64,000 nucleotides of DNA, taken from Deltaproteobacteria bacterium. GTDB lineage: Bacteria > Myxococcota_C > UBA6777. The translations under genes were made by a program, and so were the position numbers. The stretch is from NCBI GenBank assembly GCA_006226375.1, contig SBHC01000014.1, forward strand, positions 1 to 64,000, in the 5' to 3' direction. The notes beneath the pieces are model-generated. The model searched no databases. It worked only from the letters and a program-made list of their open reading frames with translations, and was not told the origin of the DNA. This document shows positions 51,611 to 62,808 of this stretch, piece by piece (position 1 is the first letter of the stretch; each line of letters starts with the position of its first letter).

Positions 51611-52277
51611 CGTCTTGTTCCTCTGTTGGAGTAGAAGGGATAATTTATGTCGAATGGAACTCTTTATTCCCTGTCTAAGTTTCGAATGAAGTATATCGAT
51701 GGTATTTGGCTTTGTCAAATATTTTTTCTAAGTTCTCGATTGTTTTTGTCTAGGAGTTGAATTTGGAAAGTTTGATTTTGGCTTATCCTTTTGTTTGAAT
51801 TGGGCTTTTTGTTTTGTGTTTTTGTGGATGAGGTGACTTGTATCACTATAAAAATTTGACAGGAATGACATGCGAACTTCATTCTCTTGCTGCTTTGTCT
51901 AGGTTTTTTTTGCTTCTTTTGTCTAGGTTTTGAGAGATCGGATCTGCATAGAAGGCATGTGTCGAAGCTTGGGTTGGGGGATGGGACAAAGCTTTCAAAC
52001 CTAAGAATTCGCTTTGGATAGGATTGGGGTACAAATGTACCTGGAAAACATAGGGTTGATAGAGACTTTGCTTGCTTTTCTCTACCAAGCATCACTCGAC
52101 GTTGTCTAGGTTTTTGTGTGTCTTTTAAGGGAGAGGGTGTTGTACACGAGCGACCTGCCGCAAAAGGAAGTTTGGCAGCATTGGTTGCATTCTTCAGATG
52201 AGAGAGAATAAGAGAGGGTGTGTGTGGTTGAAGCTTGAGGGTAGAATTTTCAGAGGGATCGTTGCGTTCAGGAAAAG
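51611..52277. other. AT-rich intergenic region with repeated TTTGTCTAGG motif
   Basis: About 667 bases, clearly AT-richer than the surroundings, upstream of the ECF sigma gene and downstream of the aldo/keto reductase gene. It contains three exact copies of TTTGTCTAGG (51745, 51894, 51918) and one variant GTTGTCTAGG (52101). A 126-codon minus frame is present but has low-complexity, Lys/Ser/Gln-rich composition typical of AT-rich non-coding DNA. An RNA or regulatory function is possible. Confidence 0.45.
51745..52110. repeat. Dispersed decamer TTTGTCTAGG, four copies
   Basis: Copies lie at 51745-51754, 51894-51903, 51918-51927 and, as GTTGTCTAGG, at 52101-52110. Three are followed by a T run. 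On the minus strand they read CCTAGACAAA, upstream of the ECF sigma gene. Spacing is irregular, so this is not a simple tandem repeat; protein-binding sites are one possibility. Confidence 0.5.
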
Positions 52278-53495
52278 TTAGACAAGGATCTTTCCGGCCC
52301 GTTCCATGTGACTTTGGATGTCGATGTTGTGGGGGCAGGCTGCTTGCGCTGGGCCGAAGTCGATGTTGCTGAAATCACGGGCTTCAGGGGGAAGGCTTGC
52401 GAAGAGTTCGCGGGCTTCGTCTTGTTGGCCGTAGACATCATGGTACATCAGGTAACGCATGGTTGTCCCGATCTGGAAGTTGGCTCCCATGGCGCCGTTG
52501 CAGATGTGTTCGCAGCCATCGCAGCTCAGGTCGCGGGTGATGGAAGCGTAGCGAACCAGTTCATTGATCTCAAGTTGGGTCAGCTTCTTGCGATTGACAG
52601 CGGCGGCAATGTTCTCGCGTAGTTTCTGGAAGTTGTCCATGTGGGAGACTGCGGCTGTGATGCGTGAGTCAGCCCATACTGCTTTGAGAACAGCCTGGTA
52701 TTTGTTCCATTGTCCCTTCTTTTGGAAGTCTTTCCATTTGGGGACAAAGGAAGAGGAGGAGCCTTGGGTCTTCATCGCGATCAGGCCGATGTTTGCACGG
52801 TGGCAGGCGTCGATCGCTTTGTTCAACTCTTTGTTCCCATACTGACGGAAGTTGTAACGGAACATAATGGAGTCGATCCAGGGCAGGGTCGCTGCCAGGT
52901 TCATTAACTCAACCACGTTGGCGTTGTGGCAGGAGAAACCAAAGTATTTGATCTTTCCTTCGCGCTTGAGCTTGGCGACCTTCTTTTCCAGATCTTTGCT
53001 GAGGAAGTCTTTGTCTTTGAGCGCGTGCAGATAGTACAGATCAATGTACTTGGTGTTGAGCCGCTGGAGGGAGCGGTTGAGACGCTTCTCAAAGGCGTTG
53101 GGCTCGTGCTCATCGCTTTTGGATGTGATCCAGAGGTTGTTCCGGTTGTTCATCCGTTGGTGGAATGCTGCGACTGCACCTTCACAGGTCTCGCCACCGT
53201 AGCAATCGGCTGCGTCAATGTAGTTCACACCGTAGCGGTAGGCCTCCGCGAGCAGCGGCTCAAACACTGGGTTCAAGCGAAACCCTGCACCGAACACTAG
53301 AATGGGGATGCTTTGCCCGGTTTTGCCCAGGGTGCGGCGAGGAACCTGTGGGATAGGCTTCTTTCCCTTCTCTGCGCCTTTGGCGTCGGCGTCGTTGTCG
53401 CCGATGAGAGCAACACCTGCGGCTGCACCCACTGCAGCGGTTGATCCGCCAATCAGAATCTCGCGTCGGGAAAACTCTCGTTTGTTGTCACTCAT
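52278..53495 (-). CDS. Tat-exported aldo/keto reductase with C-terminal Cys cluster
   Basis: A 405-residue protein. The N-terminus has a twin-Arg signal (SRREILIGG) with an Ala-rich core. The AKR barrel carries the catalytic set: Asp and Tyr in [11 protein letters not shown], Lys in WITSKSDEH and His in DLYYLHAL. The C-terminal extension has [10 protein letters not shown] and ACPHNID, a likely Fe-S binding site as in AKR-ferredoxin relatives. It probably acts outside the inner membrane with a quinone- or Fe-S-linked partner. It starts about 118 bases after the membrane Fe-S protein gene and is likely part of that operon. The ribosome site AGGAGG lies six bases from the ATG. Confidence 0.88.
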   Translation of the reverse strand: MSDNKREFSRREILIGGSTAAVGAAAGVALIGDNDADAKGAEKGKKPIPQVPRRTLGKTGQSIPILVFGAGFRLNPVFEPLLAEAYRYGVNYIDAADCYGGETCEGAVAAFHQRMNNRNNLWITSKSDEHEPNAFEKRLNRSLQRLNTKYIDLYYLHALKDKDFLSKDLEKKVAKLKREGKIKYFGFSCHNANVVELMNLAATLPWIDSIMFRYNFRQYGNKELNKAIDACHRANIGLIAMKTQGSSSSFVPKWKDFQKKGQWNKYQAVLKAVWADSRITAAVSHMDNFQKLRENIAAAVNRKKLTQLEINELVRYASITRDLSCDGCEHICNGAMGANFQIGTTMRYLMYHDVYGQQDEARELFASLPPEARDFSNIDFGPAQAACPHNIDIQSHMERAGKILV

Positions 53496-53613
53496 GGTTC
53501 CTCCTGATGAGTTGAGCCGTCCAGAAGAATGGTATCAATTCTGTTGGACGATACAAGGCGCGCTTCACATCTAACGTTCTCTAGGGAACAAGGTTGCCGG
53601 CACAAAGGCAGGG

Positions 53614-55328
53614 TCAGGACTTTTTCTTTTGCGTGTTGGTCAATGCTTTGGATGGATTGTGGCTCTTAAGCAGGAGCGAACGATCCTTGGAGCGAGACTC
53701 TCCGACGGCGGTGACATACACTGCTGGAGAGTCTACCACCGGGCATTCGTGCTCGCAAATCCCACAGCCAATACAAAGCTCTGGCCGCATGTACGGCTTG
53801 TTAAGGATCACTTTCTTTCCGTCCCAGCGTGTAATCTCTTCGGTGTAGGTTCCGATCGCCTTGGGGCTAACCGGGCAAACCTCTTCGCAAACCACGCAGG
53901 GGGTTTCCATGGCCCAAGGAAGACACCGACCCCGGTTGAAGAAGGCTGTTCCCAAACGGATGGGTCCTTCTTCTTCGTGTTTGCCAACACCCAATTTCTT
54001 CTCTTGCGAGGTTTTTTGGATGGCACCGGTGGGACACACTTCACTGCACAAGGTGCAGTTGAGCTGACAGAAACCTGTGCGGAAATCCATGACAGGGGTC
54101 CACAATCCTTCCAACCCTGACTGCTCAAGGGTGGCGGGCTGAAGCACGTTCGTGGGACATACGTTCATGCACTGGGCACACTTGATGCATCGCTCCAAGA
54201 ACTCGGATTCGGCTACGGATCCTGGTGGGCGGATGGCTTTCTTGTGGAAGCTGCGCTTGTTCACGGCTTTGGAGAACCGCAAAAACGGATAGGCCAAAAC
54301 ACCAGCAATGCCCGCAAAGATCCATCGACGTCGCGGAACGTCGGGTGCTTTGATCTCGGTCTCGGGGATCTTGGAGATGACTTTCTGGCCGAACAACGTG
54401 GCAGTGCCCTTCTTGATGTTGCCTACGATGCGGTCCTTAATGGGAACCGGTGTCAGGGCGAAGGAGAGGGCGTCTTCGGGGCAGTCGTCGATGCAGTTGA
54501 AACAGACAAAACACTCCGATTTGCGCAGCGCTGCCTGGGGATCTGAGGCTCCCTCACAGTGACGCAAGCAGAGGTTGCAGTCGGTGCACTTGGTCACGTC
54601 TCGGTCGATGCGCCACAACGCAAACCGAGACAGCCAGCCCAAAAACGCTCCCAGCGGACACAGCACTCGGCAGAAGAACCGGGGAATGACCAGGTTCATC
54701 CCGACCAGAGCGATGATCATAAAGCCAACAAACCAGGCTCCATCGAACAATCGCTGTTCAACAGCCCCAGGCGCTGACGAGAGGAAGCTGAGGGAAGAGG
54801 GCAGCGCGAAGTCCCAGGCCGGAAACAGCGCGACCGCGTAGGTGCGGGCCAGCAACGCGATAGGGTCCAGCAGGCCAATCTGAAGAGAACCAAAGAAGGC
54901 CAAGACGATAAAGACCGTAAGCAGGTAGTACTTAAACTGGAAGATCGGTCGGTATCGGTTGACGTCGATGTTGTCTTTGTTTCGACGTACATTAAAGATC
55001 CAGCCTACAAAGTTGTGGAGAGTTCCGTAGGGACAGATCCAGCCGCAGAAGACCCGGCCGAGGATCAAGGTGGGAATCAGGATCCAGATGCTGCGCCACA
55101 ACCAACGATACACTGTGTGCGTGGAAACGGCTGTCGCAAAGGCGACCAGAGGATCCATCTCCAGGATAAGAGAGACAGGGTAGCCACCCAATCGGCTGAA
55201 CCAAGTGACCCACATCAAGAAGGTAAAGAGGGCGAGGAAGAAGGCCTGGCACAAACGTCGCCAGTTGGTGATACGACCCCAGTAGAGAGCTTTGTCTTTC
55301 CAAGTTTCTGATGCTTTTGATGCTTTGC

Positions 55329-55332
<4 letters not shown>
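53614..55332 (-). CDS. NapH/NapG-like membrane protein with multiple [4Fe-4S] clusters
   Basis: A 572-residue electron-transfer protein. The N-terminal half has about five membrane helices, with the NapH-type Cys motifs CGWICPYG and CRVLCPLG. Ferredoxin-type motifs follow: [23 protein letters not shown], then after another hydrophobic stretch [30 protein letters not shown] and [12 protein letters not shown]. The arrangement resembles a NapH-NapG fusion that moves electrons between quinones and periplasmic partners. Its ATG overlaps the stop of the DUF362 gene as ATGA. Confidence 0.9.
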
Positions 55333-56409
<1,077 letters not shown>

Positions 56410-56420
<11 letters not shown>

Positions 56421-57723
56421 CGATTCCACTCTCGTATCCTCGTGGTTTGGGACGACTGGGCTTCGACTCTGGTGCAGGCTTGGTCCGACGCTCTGTGGGA
56501 TACGATGGCTTCACGCTGCGAGGTTCCGGCTTCGCTCGCTTCCTCGGGCGAGGTTTGGGCTTGGCCGACTTCTCTCGTGGAACAGCTCGTTCTTGCATCG
56601 CCTTTGGCATGGCCAGAATGGCTTTCTTCATACGCTCCATGGCAGCCTGGGCTTTGTCCCACTTGGCCGCCCCCTGTATCCCCACCACCCAACGATTCAC
56701 GGCGAGCGCCGTTGCGTATGTATTGATGTAACGGTCTTTGACCCAAACCATTCCTTTTGGATCTTTGACTTCCGTTCCATAACTCATAAATCCTTGACGA
56801 AATTTCTCCTGCATGGCTTTGGCCGTCGATGGGTCTGCTTCAGCTTTGACAAACAAGAAGGTGTTTTTGCCTTGCTGCCCAACGTACACATCCTTGGCAA
56901 ATCCAAAAGAGAAGGCGTTCTTCGGTTTGTACGAAATCTTGGAGGGTTTGATCGCCATTCGAGCGATGAAGAAACCGTAACCCCAGGGCAGCGGCTCTCC
57001 CTTGATCTTGGCTTGGAAGAGCTTTTGGACCTGTAGAAGCTTGTCTTTCACCTCCTTGCTTTCGTCAGAGCCAATGGCGCGAAGGTAATAAGGACCCTGA
57101 CTCACAAACATCGCGTTACGACGAAGGTGTGAGATGCCTTGGGGGCTGACTTTCGGGTTGGCTCCTTTGCCAAGTTCTCCAGAGTAGGTACCGAGAGCGT
57201 TGGAGCCGTTGCCCATGTCGTAGAGTTCGAGGTCGATCAGCTTACCCGACTTGGGATGAAGCAACGTCGAGAAGAACATTTGCTTGAAGCCAAACGCTAA
57301 GAAGTATCCGGCTCTTCCGTTGATCTTCTCGTAGAGGTTCTTGCGGGAGAAGCGAGTGGCCGATTTGCGCTTCCAGCCGTCACCAACGAGGCCCTCGGGG
57401 AACATCATATCGGCGGCGGAGCGTTTCGGCTTCTGGCTCTTGGCTTGTCCATGACTCGGACCGCTGCTGATTCCATCCATCCGTTGGAGAGGACGATGGT
57501 AAATCTTGATCTTCTTGCCTTTCTTGAGGAGAGAAGCCTTGTCGCTGAACAAGTCAGGGTCAGGGTGGGCTCCTCGGTAGACGACCCATCCGGCTGTCGA
57601 TAGCAGAATTAACAGAATCACCAGGCCCCAGCCCAACTCTTTGCCGGAATAGGTGCGACGGTAATGCTTCAGCCCATCGGGGTTGAGCAGCTGTTCGTCT
57701 CGGCGTTTCTTTGATCGTGCCAT
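56410..57723 (-). CDS. DUF6599-like membrane-anchored protein
   Basis: A 437-residue protein with one membrane helix (about 30-48), a soluble domain, and a Lys/Pro/Arg-rich tail (from about residue 375). [57 protein letters not shown] and [17 protein letters not shown] match my recollection of DUF6599, which commonly accompanies DUF362 and NapH-like genes. It is the first gene of the redox operon and overlaps the DUF362 gene. Function unknown. Confidence 0.78.
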
Positions 57724-58011
57724 CTACTTGGGTCACCTCACATTGTTTTTTTGTCCGCCCCAACCATCAATTCTTGTGGATAGTGTAGCGAGAAGAAGCA
57801 GAAGTTACAAATCGAAATGGGAAAAAGATGCAACGCTCCAGGAACAAAAAGAAGTGGACGATTCTTTCTCTCTTTCAAGAGTTCGGCCTCCCAACGCTTG
57901 CTTGTTTTGGGAGTTGCAGTGTATCAAGCGGTTGCAAGCAATGCAATTCGCCAAAGGCTCGAAAAACGGACGTGGATCGTGAAGGAACGTCCAAGCAGGG
58001 AGATGCAACGA

Positions 58012-58827
58012 ATGGGACAATTTCAGGGACAAGTGGTGGTTGTCACGGGAGCTTCCTCTGGTATTGGCGCTGAGATGGCGCGCCAATTCGCGCAACAGGG
58101 CGCTGATGTCGTGCTCACCGCCCGACGCGTGGAGCGGTTGGAAGCTCTGGCCGAAGAGATTCGGTCCATGGGACGGCGGGCTTTGCCCATCGCCTGTGAC
58201 GTGACCGTCGATGGCGACATCGAGCAGGTTGTTGCGAAGACCCACGAGGAACTTGGTGACATTCATGTGGTCGTCGCCAACGCAGGCTTTGGAGTGGCAG
58301 GTGTTCTGGAAGACCTGACCCTTGACGACTACCGACGCCAGCTTGAGACCAACGTGTTTGGGGTGTTGCGAACCGTCTACGCAACCCTCGACGACCTCAA
58401 AAAGACCAAGGGACGCTTGGCGATTGTAAGCAGCGTCTCAGGATATGCTTCTCTTCCAACAAGCTCTGCCTACAGCATGAGCAAGTTTGCGGTGCGTGCG
58501 TTGTGTGAGTCCATCACTCCAGAACTCCACGCACACGGTGTCTCTGTGACCATGTTGAGTCCGGGCTTTGTGGCGTCTGAAATTCGCAAGGTCGACAACG
58601 CCGGTGTCTACAAGGAAGCTCGCAAAGATATCGCCCCAGCCTGGATGACCATGGACACCGATGTTGCCGTGCGAAAAATGCTTCGAGCCATCGCAAAACG
58701 CAAGCGTGAACGAATCATTACGTTCCATGGATGGCTGACTGTGCAGCTTACGCGTTGGGTGCCTGGCCTGATCTTGTGGCTGTTCAAGAAAACCTACAAA
58801 AAGCCCAAGAAAAACCGCAAAGCTTAA
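58012..58827 (+). CDS. Short-chain dehydrogenase/reductase
   Basis: A 271-residue classical SDR. The cofactor loop is TGASSGIGAEMARQFA, followed by VLTARRVERLEAL (Arg suggests NADP), CDVTVDGD, VANAGFG and the catalytic SSVSGYASLPTSSAYSMSK (Ser, Tyr, Lys). The C-terminus has a hydrophobic stretch and a very basic end (KKTYKKPKKNRK), suggesting membrane association as in lipid-acting SDRs. The ATG at 58012 is nine bases after AGGGAG; the longer frame is rejected. Its stop overlaps by four bases that of the convergent glycosyltransferase gene. Confidence 0.87.
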   Translation: MGQFQGQVVVVTGASSGIGAEMARQFAQQGADVVLTARRVERLEALAEEIRSMGRRALPIACDVTVDGDIEQVVAKTHEELGDIHVVVANAGFGVAGVLEDLTLDDYRRQLETNVFGVLRTVYATLDDLKKTKGRLAIVSSVSGYASLPTSSAYSMSKFAVRALCESITPELHAHGVSVTMLSPGFVASEIRKVDNAGVYKEARKDIAPAWMTMDTDVAVRKMLRAIAKRKRERIITFHGWLTVQLTRWVPGLILWLFKKTYKKPKKNRKA

Positions 58828-59621
58828 CTCTTTTGGTGTGGGTTGTTGGAAGCTAACGGCGCGGGTGGTTTGCCGCGGAACATCATCCAGGCAATCTTGA
58901 AAAACTCAAAGCCCGCTTTGATGAAGTGCGCGGGGCGGACTTTGGAGCCAGGTACGTCTGTCCAGGTTTGTAGGGGGTATTCAATGGTGGTTTCCAACAC
59001 TTTGGCTCCTTCGCCTTGACGTTCGAGGAGCAAGAGGCGACCCAACAACTCTACGTCAAAGATCCAATCCACGCGGAATGGCTCGCTGAAAGCACGTCGG
59101 ATCTCTGGAGTGTTGCGGAACATTTTGGCGCCACACTGTGTGTCGTAGACGGGCAATTTCAGCAAAAAGCTTGCGCAGGTGGCGAAGATGCGGCCCAGGT
59201 AATGGCGCATCAGCTGGCGCTGGACGTTTCGACCCAGAAGCTTAACCCGCGAACCCATAACGATGTTGTGGTTGGTCGCCTGAAGCAACTCCACAAAGGT
59301 AGGAACGTCCGAGAGAGGTGTCGCGAGGTCGGCATCCCAGAAGGCAACGAACTCGTACTGGTTTTCGTGCTGGAGCGCATGACAGACACCGGTTCGGACC
59401 GCCTCGGCTTTGCCGGAGTTTTGTGGCATCGCGAGGTAGTAAAGCTGGGCCGGGTTTTCTTCGCAGAAGGCTTGGAGAACTTCGGCGGTCTTGTCCGTGC
59501 TTCCGTCGTTGACAAAGAAGTAGTGGATGGCAGGGTGAGCCTCTGTGGCCTTGCGAAACTCGTCCAGATGAAGGCGCTTCTCTTCGTTGTAGCAGGGGAC
59601 AACTACGGCTGTTGTTTGCAT
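58824..59621 (-). CDS. Family 2 glycosyltransferase, dolichyl-phosphate glucosyltransferase (ALG5)-like
   Basis: A 265-residue GT-A enzyme. VVVPCYNEEKRL opens the nucleotide-sugar fold; FFVNDGSTDKT and FWDADLATPLSDV supply the metal-binding DxD-like motif; SRVKLLGRNVQRQLMRHYLGRIFA and DTQCGAKMFR are typical of the ALG5/DPG-synthase branch. It should make a polyprenyl-phosphate-linked sugar on the cytoplasmic face. Such a lipid-linked sugar is the donor type used by GT-C enzymes like the one at 34254-35744. The ATG at 59621 lies inside the end of the upstream methyltransferase gene (19-base overlap). Confidence 0.88.
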   Translation of the reverse strand: MQTTAVVVPCYNEEKRLHLDEFRKATEAHPAIHYFFVNDGSTDKTAEVLQAFCEENPAQLYYLAMPQNSGKAEAVRTGVCHALQHENQYEFVAFWDADLATPLSDVPTFVELLQATNHNIVMGSRVKLLGRNVQRQLMRHYLGRIFATCASFLLKLPVYDTQCGAKMFRNTPEIRRAFSEPFRVDWIFDVELLGRLLLLERQGEGAKVLETTIEYPLQTWTDVPGSKVRPAHFIKAGFEFFKIAWMMFRGKPPAPLASNNPHQKS

Positions 59622-60361
59622 AGCACCCAACTTGTTAATCCAGGGAGATGAATGCCCAATCGGCTCAGCGCCAAAAGGAGACGGTTGTCTGTGTAAAGCA
59701 TGTTGGTCATCAGTGAGGTGAGGGCTTTTCCTCCCGTCCACTGACCGATTCCTTTGGCTGTCAATTCTTTGGGTGGGACCACTTTCTGGTACAGCGCTGA
59801 CAACGTGCGGACGGGCAACAACGAGCCAAACAAATAACCACCCTTCACCGGCGTGAGCCCTGCTGAGCGGACCATCTTTTGGAGCTGGCCCAGGCTGTAG
59901 CGACGATAGTGTTTCAGGTACACATCGTGTTGGCTAAACAACGACTGGAAGGCTGGAACCGTAATTAACACCGCTCCATCGGGCGCAAGGAATTTCTCGG
60001 CGTGGTCCCGAAGTACATCCACCTCGAATTCAATGTGCTCCAGCACGTCCAAAAACAGGATCAAGTCAAACTGTTGATGGGGAAGCTGGTCTGCATGGTT
60101 GGCGTAGGTGGAGTGAGGATATTCCTGGTGAAGGTGAGTGATCTGCTCTTCAGTCAGGTAGATGTCAAAGCCTGTGAGCTGCTTGGGCTGGACAGGTGCA
60201 AAGATCTGTTGGGCGGTATAGCCGTCACCACAGCCAGCGTCTAAGACGGTCTGATTCGGCGGTAATTTCAGGGTTCGGATCAGGTGACGCAACGTTTGGA
60301 TGCGGGCCAACTCCCAAGGGTGACGTTGGCCGTGTTGGTCACGTTTTTCACAGAGGTCCAT
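59603..60361 (-). CDS. Class I SAM-dependent methyltransferase
   Basis: A 252-residue methyltransferase with motif I TVLDAGCGDGYTAQQI, GFDIYLTEEQI, FDLILFLDVLEHIE and the post-motif HVYLKHYRRYS-type segment (here DVYLKHYRRYSLGQL). These are the marks of Methyltransf_11/23 enzymes common in polysaccharide and lipid clusters. The C-terminal segment is hydrophobic (LLPVRTLSALYQ), suggesting membrane contact. It overlaps the downstream GT2 gene, so the two likely act on one glycolipid or glycan. The ATG has AAGG eight bases upstream. Confidence 0.85.
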   Translation of the reverse strand: MDLCEKRDQHGQRHPWELARIQTLRHLIRTLKLPPNQTVLDAGCGDGYTAQQIFAPVQPKQLTGFDIYLTEEQITHLHQEYPHSTYANHADQLPHQQFDLILFLDVLEHIEFEVDVLRDHAEKFLAPDGAVLITVPAFQSLFSQHDVYLKHYRRYSLGQLQKMVRSAGLTPVKGGYLFGSLLPVRTLSALYQKVVPPKELTAKGIGQWTGGKALTSLMTNMLYTDNRLLLALSRLGIHLPGLTSWVLCKQQP

Positions 60362-60564
60362 TCCGGTACCTTCAACTTGCAGGTCGATTGTTCACAAGGG
60401 AGAGCCTCCCCTACCAACTCTAAAGGACTGTGGTTGTAACGTAAGATGCTAGAATGAGCAAGACTTTTTCCGGTGTCGCTGCGGACCTGTGGGTCTGTGT
60501 TTTGTTGTCGTTGCTTTTGGAGTGGTGGGGGGAAGGTTGGGGGACGCTGGAGGGAGAGAGCGCT

Positions 60565-61521
60565 CTACGATTCGAGCTCGGCGAGGTAACGTTCGGCGTC
60601 AATCGCCGCCATACAGCCGGTTCCAGCGGCGGTGATGGCTTGCCGGTAGACATGGTCCGCGGCATCTCCTGCGACAAACACACCGGGAATGTGTGTTTTG
60701 GCTGTCCCAGGAATGACCTCAAGGTATCCGCTTTCGTCCATGGGTAGCTGGTTTTGGAAGATCTCGGTGTTGGGCTTGTGGCCGATCGCGACGAACACCG
60801 CTGCACAGGGCAGGGTGCTGGTTTCTTTGGTTTGGTTGTTGAACAACTTGACCCCTGTCACCTTCTTCTTGTGGCCTTCGCCTTCGCCCAAGATCTCCTG
60901 GATCTCGCTGTTCCAAACAAACTCAATCTTCTCGTTTTTGTGCGCCCGCTCTTGCATGATCTTGGACGCTCGGAGCGAGTCGCGTCGGTGCACCACATAC
61001 ACCTTGTTGGCAAAGCGTGTGAGAAAGTTGGCTTCCTCCATCGCGGTGTCTCCACCCCCAACAATCACCATGTCTTCGCCACGGAAGAAGGCGCCGTCAC
61101 AGGTGGCGCAAGACGACACACCAAACCCACGGTATTGCACTTCAGAGGGGAGGCCGAGCCATTTGGCAGCAGCGCCCGTGGAAATGATGAGCGCATCGCA
61201 TGTCATCTCTTCAGACTCATCGATCCAGAGACGAATGGGTTTGGCTTCCAGATCGACCTTGGTCACGATCCCATAGCGAAACTCTGAGCCAAAACGTTCC
61301 GCTTGTTTCTTGAAGAGCTGCATCATCTCGGGTCCCATCACGCCGTCGGGAAAGCCGGGGTAGTTCTCCACATCTGTTGTGATGGTGAGCTGGCCACCAG
61401 GCTCAATGCCTTCAAACACCAGGGGCTTCAAGCCCGCGCGTGAGGTATAGATGGCCGCCGTGGCTCCAGCAGGGCCTGAACCTAGAATGACAACGGGACG
61501 GTGAGTGACTGTGTTGGACAT
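60565..61521 (-). CDS. trxB: Thioredoxin reductase
   Basis: An FAD/NADPH enzyme that keeps thioredoxin reduced. The 318-residue product has ILGSGPAGATAAIYTSRAG, the redox CATC centre (Cys138, Cys141), the NADPH loop IVGGGDTAMEEA with HRRDSLRAS, and the FAD-binding end GVFVAGDAADHVYRQAITAAGTGC in two parts. The length is typical. The ATG at 61521 has AAGGAAG upstream. No thioredoxin gene is adjacent. Confidence 0.96.
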   Translation of the reverse strand: MSNTVTHRPVVILGSGPAGATAAIYTSRAGLKPLVFEGIEPGGQLTITTDVENYPGFPDGVMGPEMMQLFKKQAERFGSEFRYGIVTKVDLEAKPIRLWIDESEEMTCDALIISTGAAAKWLGLPSEVQYRGFGVSSCATCDGAFFRGEDMVIVGGGDTAMEEANFLTRFANKVYVVHRRDSLRASKIMQERAHKNEKIEFVWNSEIQEILGEGEGHKKKVTGVKLFNNQTKETSTLPCAAVFVAIGHKPNTEIFQNQLPMDESGYLEVIPGTAKTHIPGVFVAGDAADHVYRQAITAAGTGCMAAIDAERYLAELES

Positions 61522-61896
61522 CGGTGCTTCCTTTCCAAGAAGTGAATACTTTTGTTATCGGAACAACTGTGAAGTTGTGTGAGAATCCTTGGTGTCTCTT
61601 GTTGCGAGGGCTGACCCGAACGGCTGTGTTCGGCGCTCGTACAGAACATGAGACAGCGACGAACGGGAACGTGGCAAAAAATCTCGAAAGATTTGAGACC
61701 AGGCCAAAACGGCGGCGGTCTACAGTACAGAGACCAGGGAAATGTGGGGAAGGCATATCTATCATTTCTCGTTTGGCTCCTTTCCCTGGTCCATCGTTTC
61801 TGCTTATAATCAGGCGGCGCTACTCCTCGGCCCATTCTCACAGACGCCCTGGAGTTGCCCGCCTGTTTTTGTATCTTGTTGAGACGAGGTTGGTGA
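61522..61896. other. Divergent intergenic region between trxB and a secreted-protein gene
   Basis: About 375 bases between outward-facing genes. Open frames on both strands cross the stretch but run into neighbouring genes out of frame and have no good ribosome sites. No RNA, repeat or clear promoter could be assigned. Confidence 0.4.
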
Positions 61897-62604
61897 ATGC
61901 TACGTTTGTTCTCTTTGCCTTTGTGTGTTTGGCTCTCTCTTGCGTTGCTTCCAACGTCCTCCTTCGCTGGGAAAGGGAAGAAGGTTCGACGGTTGTCTTG
62001 CAAGGCAGCCTGTCATGTTCGTTTGCAGCAAAGCCTTCGTTGGTGCATCCACCGACAACGTGGGATGCTTAAACAGTGCAGAACATGGACCGTCTCTCGC
62101 TTCAAAGCCTGCGCCTTGAACAACACCAAAGCCCGAGTTCATTTCTGCAACCGAACTCATCTGGAACGTCGCTCTCGCTGTGCTCGTTGGACAAAGCGTC
62201 GAAACAAGCGATGCTACCTGAGCCATCGACAGTGTCTCGACAAGGATCAACGGTTTTGCTCCCGCCTGTGCCAGATCGCGAAGGACAAGAAACGCTGCAC
62301 GCGACGATGTCTTCAAGGTCGAAAACCTCGCTGCATCCGCGCTCTTCAAGAGTGTCGTAAGAAGACCTTTTCCAAGCAGAGGTACTGCATTGCTCACGCC
62401 AAACACACTTACAAAGTCTGCACTCGTGAGGTGTTGGGGTCCAAGCTTCGTTGCAAGTCGTTTGCCCAGCGAGCCTCCCAGACTTGCCGCAGCCACGCTC
62501 AGACTCGTCAGATGTTCTGCAAGAAGTCGGCCCTCCGACGCAAATCCGTTTGTGTGAAAGCCTGCTCCAAGCCCAAATCGTCCAACGCTCCCAAGCGCAA
62601 ATAA
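61897..62604 (+). CDS. Secreted Cys- and Arg-rich protein
   Basis: A 235-residue protein with a Sec signal ending at SSFAGK (about residue 25). The mature chain is highly basic and holds roughly 25 Cys at fairly regular intervals of about 7-10 residues, for example CRTWTVSRFKACALNNT and CTRRCLQGRKPRC. The pattern suggests a disulfide-braced, helical, cationic extracellular protein. It matches no family I know. The ATG has GAGG eight bases upstream. Confidence 0.72.
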   Translation: MLRLFSLPLCVWLSLALLPTSSFAGKGKKVRRLSCKAACHVRLQQSLRWCIHRQRGMLKQCRTWTVSRFKACALNNTKARVHFCNRTHLERRSRCARWTKRRNKRCYLSHRQCLDKDQRFCSRLCQIAKDKKRCTRRCLQGRKPRCIRALQECRKKTFSKQRYCIAHAKHTYKVCTREVLGSKLRCKSFAQRASQTCRSHAQTRQMFCKKSALRRKSVCVKACSKPKSSNAPKRK

Positions 62605-62808
62605 TCCTCTTCCGTCGAAAATTCTTCCCGCTCTCCCACATTTTTTTGAGCACTTGTGCCGTGAATGTCATCATTCTGTCACATCGCTGTCGTATCCTTG
62701 TCTCTGTTGGATGAGGGCATGGGTTGGATTCAACCTTGCCGTTGTCAAACGTGACGATACTTTCGCCGATGGCGACAGAAAAGGAATCTCACTGAGAGGT
62801 GAGAGACA

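Noticed and set aside
51715-52095. A 126-codon minus-strand frame in the AT-rich gap
   Set aside because: Low-complexity Lys/Ser/Gln/Asn composition as expected from AT-rich DNA; no family and no conserved pattern.
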